Assembly (NCBI RefSeq): GCF_000685095.1
Contig: NZ_BAYE01000002.1
Span: forward strand, 310,001 to 374,000
Direction: 5' to 3'
From: Paraburkholderia caledonica NBRC 102488
GTDB lineage: Bacteria > Pseudomonadota > Gammaproteobacteria > Burkholderiales > Burkholderiaceae
Length of the DNA: 64,000 bases
Shown here: one piece after another, positions 28,351-37,645 of the stretch
Numbering within the stretch: position 1 is the stretch's first letter
How the letters are laid out: the number at the start of each line of letters is the position of its first letter
Translations under genes and position numbers: made by a program
Notes under the pieces: generated by a model
What the model saw: only the letters and a program-made list of their open reading frames with translations
What the model was told of the DNA's origin: nothing
Databases searched by the model: none

Positions 28351-29208
28351 ATGAAAACGCCGAAACGTTTGCTCCCGCTAGTCGAGGAAGGTCTGATCGA
28401 CGAAGTCATATCCCAATTGATGAGCGGCAAGGAAGCCACCGTGTACGTGGTGCGCAGCGGCGACTCCACGCGCTGCGCGAAGGTCTATAAGGATGTCAAA
28501 CAGCGCAGCTTTCGTCAGGCTGCGTCGTATCGCGAAGGTCGCAAGGTCAAGAACAGCCGTCAGCAACGCGCGATGGAAAAAGGCAGCCGTTACGGCCGCG
28601 AAGTGCAGGAACAGGCCTGGCAGAACGCCGAAGTCAGTGCGCTTTTCCAGTTGGCCAACGCCGGCGTGCGCGTGCCGCAACCCTTCATTTGCAGCGACGG
28701 CGTGTTGCTGATGGAACTCGTGACCGACGCGGAAGGCAATGTAGCGCCGCGTCTGAACGATGTCGATATGAGCGAGGCGCGCGCGCTCGAACTGCATGCA
28801 CTGCTCGTCAATCAGGTCGTGCGTATGCTGTGTGCCGGCATGATTCACGGCGATCTGTCCGAATACAACATTCTGCTTGCCGCCGACGGCCCCGTGATCA
28901 TCGACCTGCCGCAAGCGGTAGACGCCGCCGGCAACCTGGAAGCGCCCGCGATGCTGGAACGCGACGTGAACAACCTCGCCACGTATTTCGGCCAGTTCGC
29001 GCCGGCGTTGCTTAAAACGAATTACGGCAAGGAAATCTGGTCGCTTTACGAAGCCGGCGCCTTGCACGTGGATGCGCAGTTGACGGGTCACGTCGAAGCC
29101 GATACGACGCCGGTCGATCTGGAAGCGGTGCTGCAGGAGCTCGAAGACACGCGGCTCGAAGAAGAGGCGCGCCAGCGCCATGAAGAAGCGCTGCGCAGCG
29201 GCGCCTAA
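28351..29208 (+). CDS. RIO-family serine protein kinase
   Basis: A 285-residue RIO1-like atypical kinase. Features seen: a short Gly-poor loop SGKEATVYVV in place of a P-loop, Lys44 in CAKVYK for ATP binding, the flexible basic segment REGRKVKNSRQQRAMEKGSRYGRE, the catalytic loop IHGDLSEYN with Asp168 and Asn173, and the metal-binding Asp185 in VIIDLPQAV. The ATG at 28351 (MKTPKR) is chosen over a frame extending 79 codons upstream. In eukaryotes and archaea RIO kinases act in ribosome maturation; the role of bacterial members is unclear. It appears to be monocistronic. Confidence 0.92.
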   Translation: MKTPKRLLPLVEEGLIDEVISQLMSGKEATVYVVRSGDSTRCAKVYKDVKQRSFRQAASYREGRKVKNSRQQRAMEKGSRYGREVQEQAWQNAEVSALFQLANAGVRVPQPFICSDGVLLMELVTDAEGNVAPRLNDVDMSEARALELHALLVNQVVRMLCAGMIHGDLSEYNILLAADGPVIIDLPQAVDAAGNLEAPAMLERDVNNLATYFGQFAPALLKTNYGKEIWSLYEAGALHVDAQLTGHVEADTTPVDLEAVLQELEDTRLEEEARQRHEEALRSGA

Positions 29209-29248
29209 CGCTCAGCACGGGCCGCCGGCGGCCTTCCGGAAGAGACGA

Positions 29249-30316
29249 TCAGGCGCCGCCGAAACACGACGCGCTGATCGAAGCGGGCTTGGCGCCCGGC
29301 GCCGGCCCCACCGACTCGCGCGTTGTGACGCTCACCGGAAACTCGCGGAATATCTCCCACGTCGTTCGATAACACTGGTTGAGAAGCCAGCGCACCGCGT
29401 TTTGCGTCAGTTCGGCCGTTGGAATGTGCACCGACGTGAGGCCGGGCGCCGTATAAGCGGCGGAGTAGTCGTCGTCGTAACCGATCACCGACAATTCGTC
29501 CGGCACCGAAATGCCGGCTTCGTGGAAACGCGCGAGCGCGCTGACCGCCATTGTGTCGTTCGCGCAGAAGAGACCCGTGTAGCGCCGCTTCGAATCGAGC
29601 AGTTTCTGCGCGGCAGCGTAGCCGCCTTCCGGCGAGAAGTCTGATTCGATCAAGGTCACGTCGCTGCGCGAAATGCCGGCGCGTTCGAGCTCCGCGAAGA
29701 AGCCTTCGAGCCGCGTCAGGTTGTCAGAAGCCGTAAAAGGCCCGGAAATCACGGCGATGTCGCGGTGCCCGTGCTCAAGGAGCGTGCGCGCCGCCAGTTC
29801 GCCGCCGTACCGATGATCCGCGCAAAACGACGCCTCCGGGACCTGGTCGAACGCTCGATTGAGGAACACCATTTTCGGATGCATCCGATGCAGCATGATC
29901 AGGTCTTCATCGTGCAGATCATGGCTGATCACCACGACGCCGTCGCAGTCGCGGCCAATCAGAAAACGCACAGCCTCGATAGCCTGCTCGCGCGGCGACA
30001 CTTCTCCGCAGCCGGTTGCGACCACCACATGCCGGCGCACGGCGCGCAGTTCAGTATCGGTCTGTTTGAGGATGGTGCCGTAATAGGAGCCGAAAAACGT
30101 CGGCACGAAAATACCGATCATGCCGAGCGACTGCGTGGCCATCGCGCGGCCGATGGAAGACGGACGGAAGTTCAGCTGCTCGATTGCAGCCAGCACGCGC
30201 GATGCGGCGTCGGCTGAGACCGGGCCCTTACCGGATATAACGCGCGACGCGGTCGACATGCCGACACCAGCCAGCGCCGCGACATCTTTCAGTGTTGCCA
30301 CACGGTTCTCCGTCAC
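29249..30316 (-). CDS. LacI-family regulator of the adjacent sugar operon
   Basis: A 355-residue repressor. The N-terminal helix-turn-helix and hinge are canonical (TLKDVAALAGVGMSTASRVISGKGPVSADAASRVLAAIEQLNFRPSSIGRAMA), followed by a periplasmic-binding-protein-like sensor domain ending IPTAELTQNAVRWLL. It is the last gene of the beta-glucoside operon, 35 bases after the ATPase gene on the same strand. It probably binds the palindrome at 36329-36344 in front of the GH1 gene and is released by an imported sugar, as usual for the family. Confidence 0.93.
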   Translation of the reverse strand: MTENRVATLKDVAALAGVGMSTASRVISGKGPVSADAASRVLAAIEQLNFRPSSIGRAMATQSLGMIGIFVPTFFGSYYGTILKQTDTELRAVRRHVVVATGCGEVSPREQAIEAVRFLIGRDCDGVVVISHDLHDEDLIMLHRMHPKMVFLNRAFDQVPEASFCADHRYGGELAARTLLEHGHRDIAVISGPFTASDNLTRLEGFFAELERAGISRSDVTLIESDFSPEGGYAAAQKLLDSKRRYTGLFCANDTMAVSALARFHEAGISVPDELSVIGYDDDYSAAYTAPGLTSVHIPTAELTQNAVRWLLNQCYRTTWEIFREFPVSVTTRESVGPAPGAKPASISASCFGGA

Positions 30317-30351
30317 ACCTTGCCGTTTTCAACGACCCTCACACCGGCGCG

Positions 30352-31602
30352 CTACAACCGCGCGCCGCTCGCCGCGTCGAAAAGCGAGACATGTGTGCTG
30401 TCGAGCGAGAACGCCAGCGTATCGCCGGGCATTACCGGCGTCTTGCTTTGATCGATCGACGCGATCTGCACTCCATGATAGTCGAGCCAGACGACGCGGT
30501 GGTTGCCCATCGGCTCCACGAGCGAAATTTTCGCGCGCTCGGCAGCTGCTTCGCCGCTCTGCGTTGGACCAATGCGCACGTCTTCTGCGCGAACACCTAG
30601 CACGCATGGGCGGGGTGGCGATTGCGATTGTGATTGCGGCGGTGATTCGCCGGATCGATCGACGAACGCGTAGTTCGACACGTCAAGCCTCCACTGCTCC
30701 GTGCAGAAATGCAGCGCGCCGTCACGCTCCTCCAGCGTGCCGTTGACGAGGTTCATCGCGGGCGTGCCGAGAAACGTCGCGACAAAGAGATTGGCAGGCC
30801 GCGCATAGACCTCAGCAGGTGTGCCGAACTGCTGGATCGCGCCGCCTCGCATCACGGCCATGCGCGTGGCGAGGGTCATCGCTTCGACCTGGTCGTGCGT
30901 CACGTAGATCATCGTTGCGCCGAGACGCTGGTGCAATTGCTTCAACTCACGGCGCAGTTCGGTCCGCAGTTTGGCGTCGAGATTCGACAGCGGCTCGTCG
31001 AATAGAAACACGTCTGCTTCGCGCACGATCGCGCGGCCGATCGCCACGCGTTGCCGTTGACCGCCCGACAGTTGCGCCGGCTTGCGTTTGAGCAGCGGCC
31101 CGAGTTGGAGCATCTCGGCGGCGCGCGCCACACGCCGCGCGATTTCTGCCTTCGGCGTACCGTTGATGCGCAACGCAAACGACAGATTGCGCTCCACGCT
31201 CATCGTCGGATACAGCGCGTATGACTGGAATACGAGTGCAATGCGCCGATCTTTCGGATCGGCCCACGTCATGTCTTCGCCGGCGATTTCAATGTTGCCG
31301 TCGGTCACGTCGATCAACCCGGCAATACTGTGCAGCAACGTGGACTTGCCGCAGCCCGAGGGTCCGAGAAGCACGACGAATTCGCCGGGTTGCACGTCGA
31401 GATCGAGATTTTCGATCACCGTGTTGCCACCGAGCCGGATGGTCAGATTGCGCACCGCAACGTTCGCCGCATGCGCGGCGTCGGCGGTGTCTGCGACGCC
31501 AGGCATGTTGTCTGTTCGTGCCGTGTCCGCGGATTCTGTCATGTCAGCCGCGCCTGTCAGTGGACTTGCGAGCGTGTTCGCCTGTTTAACCACGTAGGTC
31601 AT
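30352..31602 (-). CDS. Sugar ABC transporter ATP-binding protein (UgpC/MalK type)
   Basis: A 416-residue cytoplasmic ATPase of a CUT1 sugar importer. It shows Walker A LLGPSGCGKST, Q loop VFQSYALYP, signature LSGGQRQRVAIGRA, Walker B DVFLFDEPLSNLD and the switch His in YVTHDQVEAMT. The C-terminal TOBE domain (about 270 onward) is longer than usual and includes a Ser/Gln/Pro-rich insert. About 48 residues precede the usual start (AVRNLTIRLGGNTVI), so the N-terminus is also extended. ATG 31602 lies 4 bases after the stop of the permease gene, and GGAT just upstream can serve as the ribosome binding site. Confidence 0.93.
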   Translation of the reverse strand: MTYVVKQANTLASPLTGAADMTESADTARTDNMPGVADTADAAHAANVAVRNLTIRLGGNTVIENLDLDVQPGEFVVLLGPSGCGKSTLLHSIAGLIDVTDGNIEIAGEDMTWADPKDRRIALVFQSYALYPTMSVERNLSFALRINGTPKAEIARRVARAAEMLQLGPLLKRKPAQLSGGQRQRVAIGRAIVREADVFLFDEPLSNLDAKLRTELRRELKQLHQRLGATMIYVTHDQVEAMTLATRMAVMRGGAIQQFGTPAEVYARPANLFVATFLGTPAMNLVNGTLEERDGALHFCTEQWRLDVSNYAFVDRSGESPPQSQSQSPPRPCVLGVRAEDVRIGPTQSGEAAAERAKISLVEPMGNHRVVWLDYHGVQIASIDQSKTPVMPGDTLAFSLDSTHVSLFDAASGARL

Positions 31603-31606
31603 CGCT

Positions 31607-32524
31607 TTATCCTTTGACCGCACCGGACGCAATGCCGCGGACAAACCAGCGGCCCGAAATGAAGTACACAGCAAGCGGCACCAGCGAGGTCAGGATCGTC
31701 GCCGCCATGTTGACGTTATAAAGCCGCTCGCCGGTCGTCGTATTGATGATGTTGTTCAGTTGCACGGTCATCGGCAGATTCTTCGTGCCCGCGAACACGA
31801 GGCCGAGAATGAAGTCGTTCCAGATGCCCGTCACCTGCATGATGACCGCCACCACAATGATCGGTGTGGACATAGGCAGCATCAGCTGGACAAAGATACG
31901 CCAGAAACCGCCGCCGTCGATGCGCGCCGCCTTGAAAAGCTCTTGCGGAATCGACGCGTAGTAGTTTCGGAACAGCAGCGTCATCACAGGCATGCCGAAG
32001 ATCGTATGAATCACGACGATACCCGGCAGCGAACTGAACAGATGCACGCTCGCGAGCACTCGCACGAGCGGATAGACCATCACCTGCACAGGGATGAATG
32101 CGCCCATCAACAACACGCCGAACAAGATGCCCGCACCACGCGGACGCCAGAACGACAGCGCGTAACCGTTCACCGCGCCAATTGCAATCGAGAACAGTGT
32201 GCTCGGCACGACGATACGCACGGAGTTCCAGAAGCCGACCTGAATGCCATTGCAATCGAGCCCCGTGCACGCGGACTCCCACGCGGCGCTCCACGCGTGC
32301 AACGTGAAATGCGCTGGAAGAGCGAGCAGATTGCCGAGACGGATCTCGCTCATCGGTTTGAAGGACGTGACCAGCATCACGTAGAGCGGCAGCAGAAAAA
32401 ATAGTGCCGCGCTGAGCAGAAACAGATAAACGCCGACGCGCGCCGGTGTGAATGCCGCACGGCGGCGCCCCTTTGGCGCGGTATGCGGCGCGGCGCGTTT
32501 CAGCGGAGAACCGAGGGTGTTCAT
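31607..32524 (-). CDS. Sugar ABC transporter permease (MalG/GtsC-like)
   Basis: A 305-residue inner-membrane permease with six predicted membrane segments and the EAA loop that contacts the ATPase (IPQELFKAARIDGGGFWRIFVQLMLP). A loop near residue 100 (AWESACTGLDCNGIQVGFWNSV) resembles that of glucose-type GtsC permeases. Its ATG shares one base with the stop of the preceding permease gene (TGATG at 32526-32522), implying coupled translation. A much longer frame upstream on the same strand is the shadow of the other permease. Confidence 0.93.
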   Translation of the reverse strand: MNTLGSPLKRAAPHTAPKGRRRAAFTPARVGVYLFLLSAALFFLLPLYVMLVTSFKPMSEIRLGNLLALPAHFTLHAWSAAWESACTGLDCNGIQVGFWNSVRIVVPSTLFSIAIGAVNGYALSFWRPRGAGILFGVLLMGAFIPVQVMVYPLVRVLASVHLFSSLPGIVVIHTIFGMPVMTLLFRNYYASIPQELFKAARIDGGGFWRIFVQLMLPMSTPIIVVAVIMQVTGIWNDFILGLVFAGTKNLPMTVQLNNIINTTTGERLYNVNMAATILTSLVPLAVYFISGRWFVRGIASGAVKG

Positions 32525-33483
32525 CACACCTCCTTGCGCAACGCCGCGCGGCTGCGGGCATAGAAGAACGGCGTGAGAATCGCGAGCACGGTTGCAAGCA
32601 GAACGATCGAAGCCGCCGACGCGAGGCCAATGTTCGCGCGGCCAAACAGATAGTCCATGATGAACTTCGCCGGCACCTCGCTCGCGGTGCCGGGGCCGCC
32701 TTGAGTCATCGCGACCACCGCGTCGTAGAGCTTGACGACCATCACGAAGAGCAGCACGAACGCGGTGGAGATCGACGGTCCGAGCATGGGCACGACGATG
32801 CTCGCATAGACCCGCCAGCGCGGAATGCCGTCGATACGCGCGGCCTTCCACAGTTCGTCGTCTATTCCTCGCAAGCCCGCCAGCAGCAACGCCATCACGA
32901 GACCCGACGCCTGCCATACGGTGGCAATGACAATCGTGTAGATCGCCCAGTCCTGGTCGACGATCCAGTCGAAGCGCGCATGAACGAAACCGAGCTTATG
33001 CAGCACGGCCTGCGCGCCTAGCTCCGGATTCAGAATCCACTGCCAGACAAGGCCCGTAGCCACGAACGACATCGCGTACGGATACAGAAACACAGTGCGC
33101 AACGCGCCTTCAGCGACGACACGCTGATCGATAAAGATGGCGAGCAGCAAACCGATTACCATGCAAGCGACAATGAAACATGCACCGTAAATCACGATGT
33201 TTTGCAGCGACAACAACCACCGGGCATTGTTGAAGAGCCTCACGTATTGCGTCAACCCCGCGAAGTCGCCCGATGGAAACGTGCGTGAATTGCTAAGCGA
33301 AACGCGCGCGGTCCAGACCATCGTGCCGAGATAGGCGAACACGACGGTCAGGATCATCGGCAGCAATGCGAGCCATGCCGCAATCGAAAAGCGCTTCTTC
33401 AGCGGCTTTTTCAAGGGCTTTTTGCGCGATCCGGACCCGGACCTGGATCCGGACCGCGACGCATGCAGCTTGAGCGCGTGCAT
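32524..33483 (-). CDS. Sugar ABC transporter permease (MalF/GtsB-like)
   Basis: A 319-residue inner-membrane permease. After a basic, Ser/Arg/Lys-rich N-terminal tail of about 30 residues it has six or more membrane segments and the EAA loop (GIDDELWKAARIDGIPRWRVYASIVVPML). The tail (GSGSRKKPLKKPLKK) contains a short direct repeat of KKPLKK that may come from slippage. It pairs with the next permease to form the channel. It lies 7 bases after the binding-protein gene. Confidence 0.92.
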   Translation of the reverse strand: MHALKLHASRSGSRSGSGSRKKPLKKPLKKRFSIAAWLALLPMILTVVFAYLGTMVWTARVSLSNSRTFPSGDFAGLTQYVRLFNNARWLLSLQNIVIYGACFIVACMVIGLLLAIFIDQRVVAEGALRTVFLYPYAMSFVATGLVWQWILNPELGAQAVLHKLGFVHARFDWIVDQDWAIYTIVIATVWQASGLVMALLLAGLRGIDDELWKAARIDGIPRWRVYASIVVPMLGPSISTAFVLLFVMVVKLYDAVVAMTQGGPGTASEVPAKFIMDYLFGRANIGLASAASIVLLATVLAILTPFFYARSRAALRKEV

Positions 33484-33490
33484 ATTGCGC

Positions 33491-34729
33491 CTAGCTCTTC
33501 AACGCGCCGGCAAACGCCTTCTGCGCGTCGTCGACCGACTGGTTCTTGTTCCAGAAGTTGGTGACGACGTCGATCAGTGCGCCTTGAGTATCGGGTGAAA
33601 GCAGCATTTCCGGATTCGGCAGCTGACGCGACTTGTCCTTCATGATTGCAATGCCCTCCTTCGCGCAAATGTCGAGTCTGCCCGCATCCACATCGGGGCG
33701 AATCGGAATCGAGCCTTTCTTCGCGCTGAATGCGACTTGCGCGGGCGGCGAGGTCATCACCGTGGCAAGAAGGTTCTGTGCTTTTACAGTGCTGGCGTTA
33801 TCGCTCTTTGGAAACACGAATACGTCGCCCGCGACGAGGTATGGCGAATGCGGGCCGAAGCCTGGGAAGCAGCCAAATTCCTTGCCCGCGCTCTGCTTCG
33901 CCGCCGAGAATTCGCCCTTCGCCCAGTCGCCCATGATCTGCACACCGGCCTTGCCGGAAATGACGAGTGCAGTGGCATCGTTCCAGTTGCGGCCGGGCGA
34001 ACCGGCATCGACGAAATCGTGCAAGCGCTTGAATGCAATCAACACCTTTTTGAACGCGTCGGATTTCACCGCATTCGCGTCGTGGTCGCGATACACCTTC
34101 AGGTACAGATCGGGGCCGCCGACGTCGGCGAGCACGGCATCGAAAGTGATTTTTTCCTGCCACGGCTGACCGCCGAATGCGAGCGGAATCACGCCTGCGG
34201 CTTTCAGCTTGCCGAGATCGGCGATGAACTCGTCGTAGCTTTGCGGCTCGGCGGTAATGCCGGCTTTCTGAAACGCGGGCTTCGAGTAGAAAAACCAGGC
34301 CGGCATGTGAATGTCGACGGGCGCGGCATAGTAGTGCCCTTTCACCTTGATACTGTCGAGTATCGACTGCGGGAACACGCCACTCCAGTTCTCTTTCGCG
34401 GCGACATCGTCCACATTGTTGAGCAGCCCCTGATCGATCAGGTCATGAAACTGTTTCGACGTATTGAACTGCGCTGCGGTGGGCGGATCGCCGCCGACGA
34501 TACGGTTGATCGCGGTGGAGCGCGCCTGATCCGCCCCTGCAACTGCGTTGTCGATCCACTGTCCGCCGGCCTTGTTATAGGCATCGGCAAACTGGCGGAT
34601 CGCGGCGGACTCGCCGCCCGACGTCCACCAGTGAATCACGTTGGCTTTCAAAGGCTCTGCATACGCGAGCACTCCATGCATCGCCAATGCCGCAACCATG
34701 GCTCGCAAGACCGTTTTTCTGCTGTTCAT
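33491..34729 (-). CDS. Periplasmic sugar-binding protein, family 1 (GtsA-like)
   Basis: A 412-residue exported solute-binding protein. Residues 1-24 form a signal peptide (RAMVAALAMHGVLAYA). The mature start KANVIHWWTSGGESAAIRQFADAY and NDPPTAAQFN-like segment (GGDPPTAAQFNTSKQFHDL) resemble glucose/mannose-binding proteins of the GtsA type. It delivers the sugar to the two permeases encoded downstream. The gene follows the GH1 glycosidase by 110 bases; the transporter probably takes up glucose or a short beta-glucoside that the glycosidase splits. Confidence 0.93.
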   Translation of the reverse strand: MNSRKTVLRAMVAALAMHGVLAYAEPLKANVIHWWTSGGESAAIRQFADAYNKAGGQWIDNAVAGADQARSTAINRIVGGDPPTAAQFNTSKQFHDLIDQGLLNNVDDVAAKENWSGVFPQSILDSIKVKGHYYAAPVDIHMPAWFFYSKPAFQKAGITAEPQSYDEFIADLGKLKAAGVIPLAFGGQPWQEKITFDAVLADVGGPDLYLKVYRDHDANAVKSDAFKKVLIAFKRLHDFVDAGSPGRNWNDATALVISGKAGVQIMGDWAKGEFSAAKQSAGKEFGCFPGFGPHSPYLVAGDVFVFPKSDNASTVKAQNLLATVMTSPPAQVAFSAKKGSIPIRPDVDAGRLDICAKEGIAIMKDKSRQLPNPEMLLSPDTQGALIDVVTNFWNKNQSVDDAQKAFAGALKS

Positions 34730-34839
34730 CCCGTCTCCTCCAAAGGCTCGCGCCCGTGTTTCAGGTCGACATGCAAATCAGCTTGTGTTTCTTCTTCGTT
34801 GCTCTACCGTTGCTCTTTCCTTTGCTTTCTCGTTCACTC

Positions 34840-36234
34840 TTACGCGCGCTGGCTTCTCTCTTTGCGCTCCTTGAGAAATTGCGACACCAGTTCGGCGCTG
34901 CGCTTCATCGTGCGCTTCTGCGTGGCGTAATCGACATGCACGATACCGAAACGGCGCTCATAGCCGAATGCCCACTCGAAGTTGTCCATCAGCGACCATA
35001 GGAAATAGCCGCGTATATCGACGCCGGCCTTGATCGCTTCGTCCACCGCCGCGAGATGGCGCTTCAAAAACGAAATGCGTTGCGTGTCGTTCACGCATCC
35101 GTCGATCACTGCATCGTCGGAGGCCATGCCGTTCTCGGTGATGTACACCGGCGGCAGGTTCGCATACTCGCGGCTAAAGCCGATCAGCAGATCGCGCAAG
35201 CCGTCCGGATACACTTCCCATCCCATCTGCGTGCGCTCGACGCCTTCGAGCGGCACTTCCGTGAAGCCGTGTGCGCCGTCGCTCGCGACATTGGTGCGGA
35301 AGTAATAGTTGATGCCGAGAAAATCGAGCGGTGCGGAAATGGTCCGCATGTCGCCGTCGAGTATCAACGGCTCGGTGCCCGGCCACAATTCGAAAAGCGC
35401 CTCAGGATAAGTACCTTTCAGCAACGGATCGAGAATCCACGCATTGTGCTGGATCTCGAACAGTTGCGCGGCGCGCCGATCCTCGGCACTGTCGCTGTTG
35501 GGCGTGCCGCGCCCGATATTCGCGACGATGCCCTTTTGCGACGCGGGATCGTTCTCGCGCAGCACAGGCAGCGCGAGTCCATGCGCGAGCAGCAGGTGAT
35601 GCATTGCCTGCGTGGCGAAGCGTCCGTTAGCGAGACCGGGCGCATGATGGCCGTTGCCATAGCCGAGATATGCGGAACACCACGGCTCGTTGAGCGTCGC
35701 CCATGCATCGACGGTGCCGGCCAGCTCGCGGCTCATCAGATCCGCGTAATCCGCGAAACGGTATGCGGTTTCGCGATTGAGCCAGCCGCCGCGATCTTCC
35801 AGATGCTGCGGCAAATCCCAGTGATACAGCGTCACGAAGGTCGTGATGCCCTTCTCTTTCAGACGCGTCAGCAGGCGCTTATAGAAGTCGAGCCCTTTGC
35901 GATTGGGCGCGCCGTTGGCGTCCATCACACGCGGCCACGCAATTGACAAGCGGTAGCCTTCGAGTCCGAGGCCAACGAGCATGTCAACGTCGGATTCCGA
36001 GCGATGATAGTGATCGCATGCCACGGCGCCGCTGTCGCCGGCGAGCACTTTGCCGGGCGTCGCGCAGAACGTGTCCCAGATCGACGGCAGTCGGCCGTCT
36101 TCGTCGACCGCGCCTTCGATCTGATACGAAGCGGTGGCTGCACCCAACAGAAAGTTCTTGCGCCACAGTGCCGAGTCCGCGGCAGGCGTAAACGGATCGG
36201 CGGACGAATGAGAGGAAAGTGCGTCGTGTGCCAC
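34840..36234 (-). CDS. Glycoside hydrolase family 1 beta-glucosidase
   Basis: A 464-residue cytoplasmic retaining beta-glucosidase. The acid/base is Glu183 in TLNEPW and the nucleophile Glu367 in ITENG; the QIEGA and YHWDLPQHL signatures of the family are present. No signal peptide, so it acts on imported sugars. The start chosen is GTG 36234, with GGAG 5 bases upstream. A frame starting at GTG 36318 would add 28 residues unlike GH1 and would place the operator palindrome almost on the start codon. It is the first gene of a unit with the ABC transporter and LacI regulator. Confidence 0.93.
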   Translation of the reverse strand: MAHDALSSHSSADPFTPAADSALWRKNFLLGAATASYQIEGAVDEDGRLPSIWDTFCATPGKVLAGDSGAVACDHYHRSESDVDMLVGLGLEGYRLSIAWPRVMDANGAPNRKGLDFYKRLLTRLKEKGITTFVTLYHWDLPQHLEDRGGWLNRETAYRFADYADLMSRELAGTVDAWATLNEPWCSAYLGYGNGHHAPGLANGRFATQAMHHLLLAHGLALPVLRENDPASQKGIVANIGRGTPNSDSAEDRRAAQLFEIQHNAWILDPLLKGTYPEALFELWPGTEPLILDGDMRTISAPLDFLGINYYFRTNVASDGAHGFTEVPLEGVERTQMGWEVYPDGLRDLLIGFSREYANLPPVYITENGMASDDAVIDGCVNDTQRISFLKRHLAAVDEAIKAGVDIRGYFLWSLMDNFEWAFGYERRFGIVHVDYATQKRTMKRSAELVSQFLKERKERSQRA

Positions 36235-36631
36235 GGATTCTCCATGCAAGCGAATGCTCGGCTGAGTTGAGTGAACCGGGTGCGGCGAGATACGAGGAGC
36301 GACTGCGTCGACATCCACGAAGGCGGAAGTGGAAGCGCTTCCACACGCTCGCGAACAATATCAGTGGCCTCTTTGACGCAGCAATCAGGGTTTGTCTGGA
36401 GCGGTGCTGGCACGCCGATTCAACGCATGCCGGATGCATTGCTCAGATTCGCGCGTTAGCGAAATGTGACGCGATGGTGGAGCCTTGCAATGTGCTTATC
36501 GACTGCCAGGACCTGCCTTTCGCATTACGTTGCTTGCAAGCCGGGAGAGTGTGGCTTCTGACCGCAGAGGGCACTCGCTATGTATGGCAGGCTCTTGCGG
36601 GTGGCGCCCGCTTCTAATGTGACGGCTCAAT
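36235..36631. other. Promoter region of the GH1-sugar transport operon
   Basis: About 400 bases between the GH1 start and the stop of the SsuA-like gene. It contains the palindromic operator at 36329-36344. A plus-strand frame of 47 codons at 36474-36617 (starting MVEPCNVL) has a passable composition but no ribosome binding site and is left as unsupported. No terminator for the SsuA-like gene was identified. Confidence 0.5.
36329..36344. promoter_or_regulatory. LacI-type operator palindrome before the GH1 operon
   Basis: GTGGAAGCGCTTCCAC is a perfect 16-bp palindrome. Its core TGGAAGCGCTTCCA, with the central CG, is the classical shape of a LacI/GalR-family operator. It lies about 95 bases upstream of the preferred GH1 start, in promoter position, and the operon encodes a LacI-family regulator at its far end. 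This predicts repression of the operon relieved by an imported sugar. Confidence 0.8.
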
Positions 36632-37645
36632 TCAACGGGCAGTGAGCGCCACCCCCGCCACCTCCGCGCGCTTCGCGACAAAATTCCAACGCAGCGCTGT
36701 GGACGTCTCCACGGGCGCCGGCAAAAGCCCAGCTCGGTAGAACGTATCGGCGATCTTTTGTTGTTCACCGAAGTTTTGAGTTTCCACTGCCCGCACCGCG
36801 TAACTGCGGCGTCCGTTCGCGCGCTCGATCGTCGCGGCGTCCAATCCCCAGATGGGCGCGAGCAGTTTCGCTGCATCGTCGGGATGGCTCCGCACCCAGG
36901 CTCCCGCCGACGACAACTGCGCGAACACGGTGCTGATCACCTCCGGGTGGGCCGCGGCAAAGCTACTCGACGCGAGGTAGTACCGCTGATACGAGGCAAG
37001 GCCGGCGCCGTTGGCGAGGATGCGTACGTCCGGCGCCTGATCGACAGACGCGACATACGGGTCCCATGTGACCCATGCGTCCACGCTGCCGCGCTCGAAT
37101 GCGGCGCGTCCGTCGGCGGGCGTCAGATAGCTGATGCGCACGTCGGCGGGTGCGAGGCCCGCCTTGGCGAGCGCGGCGAGAAGCAGGTAATGACTGCCGG
37201 CGGCCTTGGTCACCGCGACGCGCAGGCCTTTCAGATCGGCGAGCGTGCGCACGGGGCCGTTGCGCTTCACGATGATCGCCTGCGCGCCTGGCGACGGCGC
37301 TTCCTGTGCGACATATACGAAGCGCGCGTGAGCCGCCTGCGCGAACACCGGAACCGTGTCGGCAACGTCGGCGCTGAAGTCGACCGCGTCGGCGTTGAGC
37401 GCCTCGGTCAACGGCAGGCCGCTCGCAAACTCGTTCCAGCTAATGCTCACGCCCAACGGCGCCAGTGCCTTCTCGAGCGAGCCGCGCGCTTTCAGTATGG
37501 TAATGAGCGTCGAAGACTTCTGATAGCCGATCCGCAACTTCAGCGGAGCCGGAACATTAACTGTGGTTTGCGCCTGGGCTGCGCTGACAGCGAGCAACGT
37601 GCTCAGCGTCGCGCGGGCGAGTAATCGAAAGATAGAAAGTGTCAC
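36632..37645 (-). CDS. SsuA-like aliphatic sulfonate ABC substrate-binding protein (orphan)
   Basis: A 337-residue exported binding protein. With GTG 37645 as start, the first 25 residues form a signal peptide (LARATLSTLLAVSAAQA). The mature protein has the SsuA pattern LKLRIGYQKSSTLITILKARGSLEKAL, then VAQEAPSPGAQAIIV, LKGLRVAVTKAAGSHYLLLAALAKAGL and DAWVTWDPY. A TTG 11 codons upstream is an alternative start but breaks the signal peptide pattern. No permease, ATPase or monooxygenase gene is next to it, so it must work with a transporter encoded elsewhere or have become a lone gene. Confidence 0.9.
   Translation of the reverse strand: MTLSIFRLLARATLSTLLAVSAAQAQTTVNVPAPLKLRIGYQKSSTLITILKARGSLEKALAPLGVSISWNEFASGLPLTEALNADAVDFSADVADTVPVFAQAAHARFVYVAQEAPSPGAQAIIVKRNGPVRTLADLKGLRVAVTKAAGSHYLLLAALAKAGLAPADVRISYLTPADGRAAFERGSVDAWVTWDPYVASVDQAPDVRILANGAGLASYQRYYLASSSFAAAHPEVISTVFAQLSSAGAWVRSHPDDAAKLLAPIWGLDAATIERANGRRSYAVRAVETQNFGEQQKIADTFYRAGLLPAPVETSTALRWNFVAKRAEVAGVALTAR

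Noticed and set aside
29218..29240. GC-rich palindrome after the RIO kinase gene as a terminator
   Set aside because: It has a short symmetrical core but no T run, and it lies against the stop of the convergent LacI gene; evidence is too thin.
31607..32917. Long form of the MalG-like permease starting at 32917
   Set aside because: The first 131 codons overlap the other permease out of frame and look random; ATG 32524 gives a normal permease and a TGATG coupling.
33737..34930. Plus-strand frame of 397 codons opposite the sugar-binding protein
   Set aside because: Antisense shadow with no ribosome binding site or motif; the binding protein and its signal peptide are clear on the other strand.
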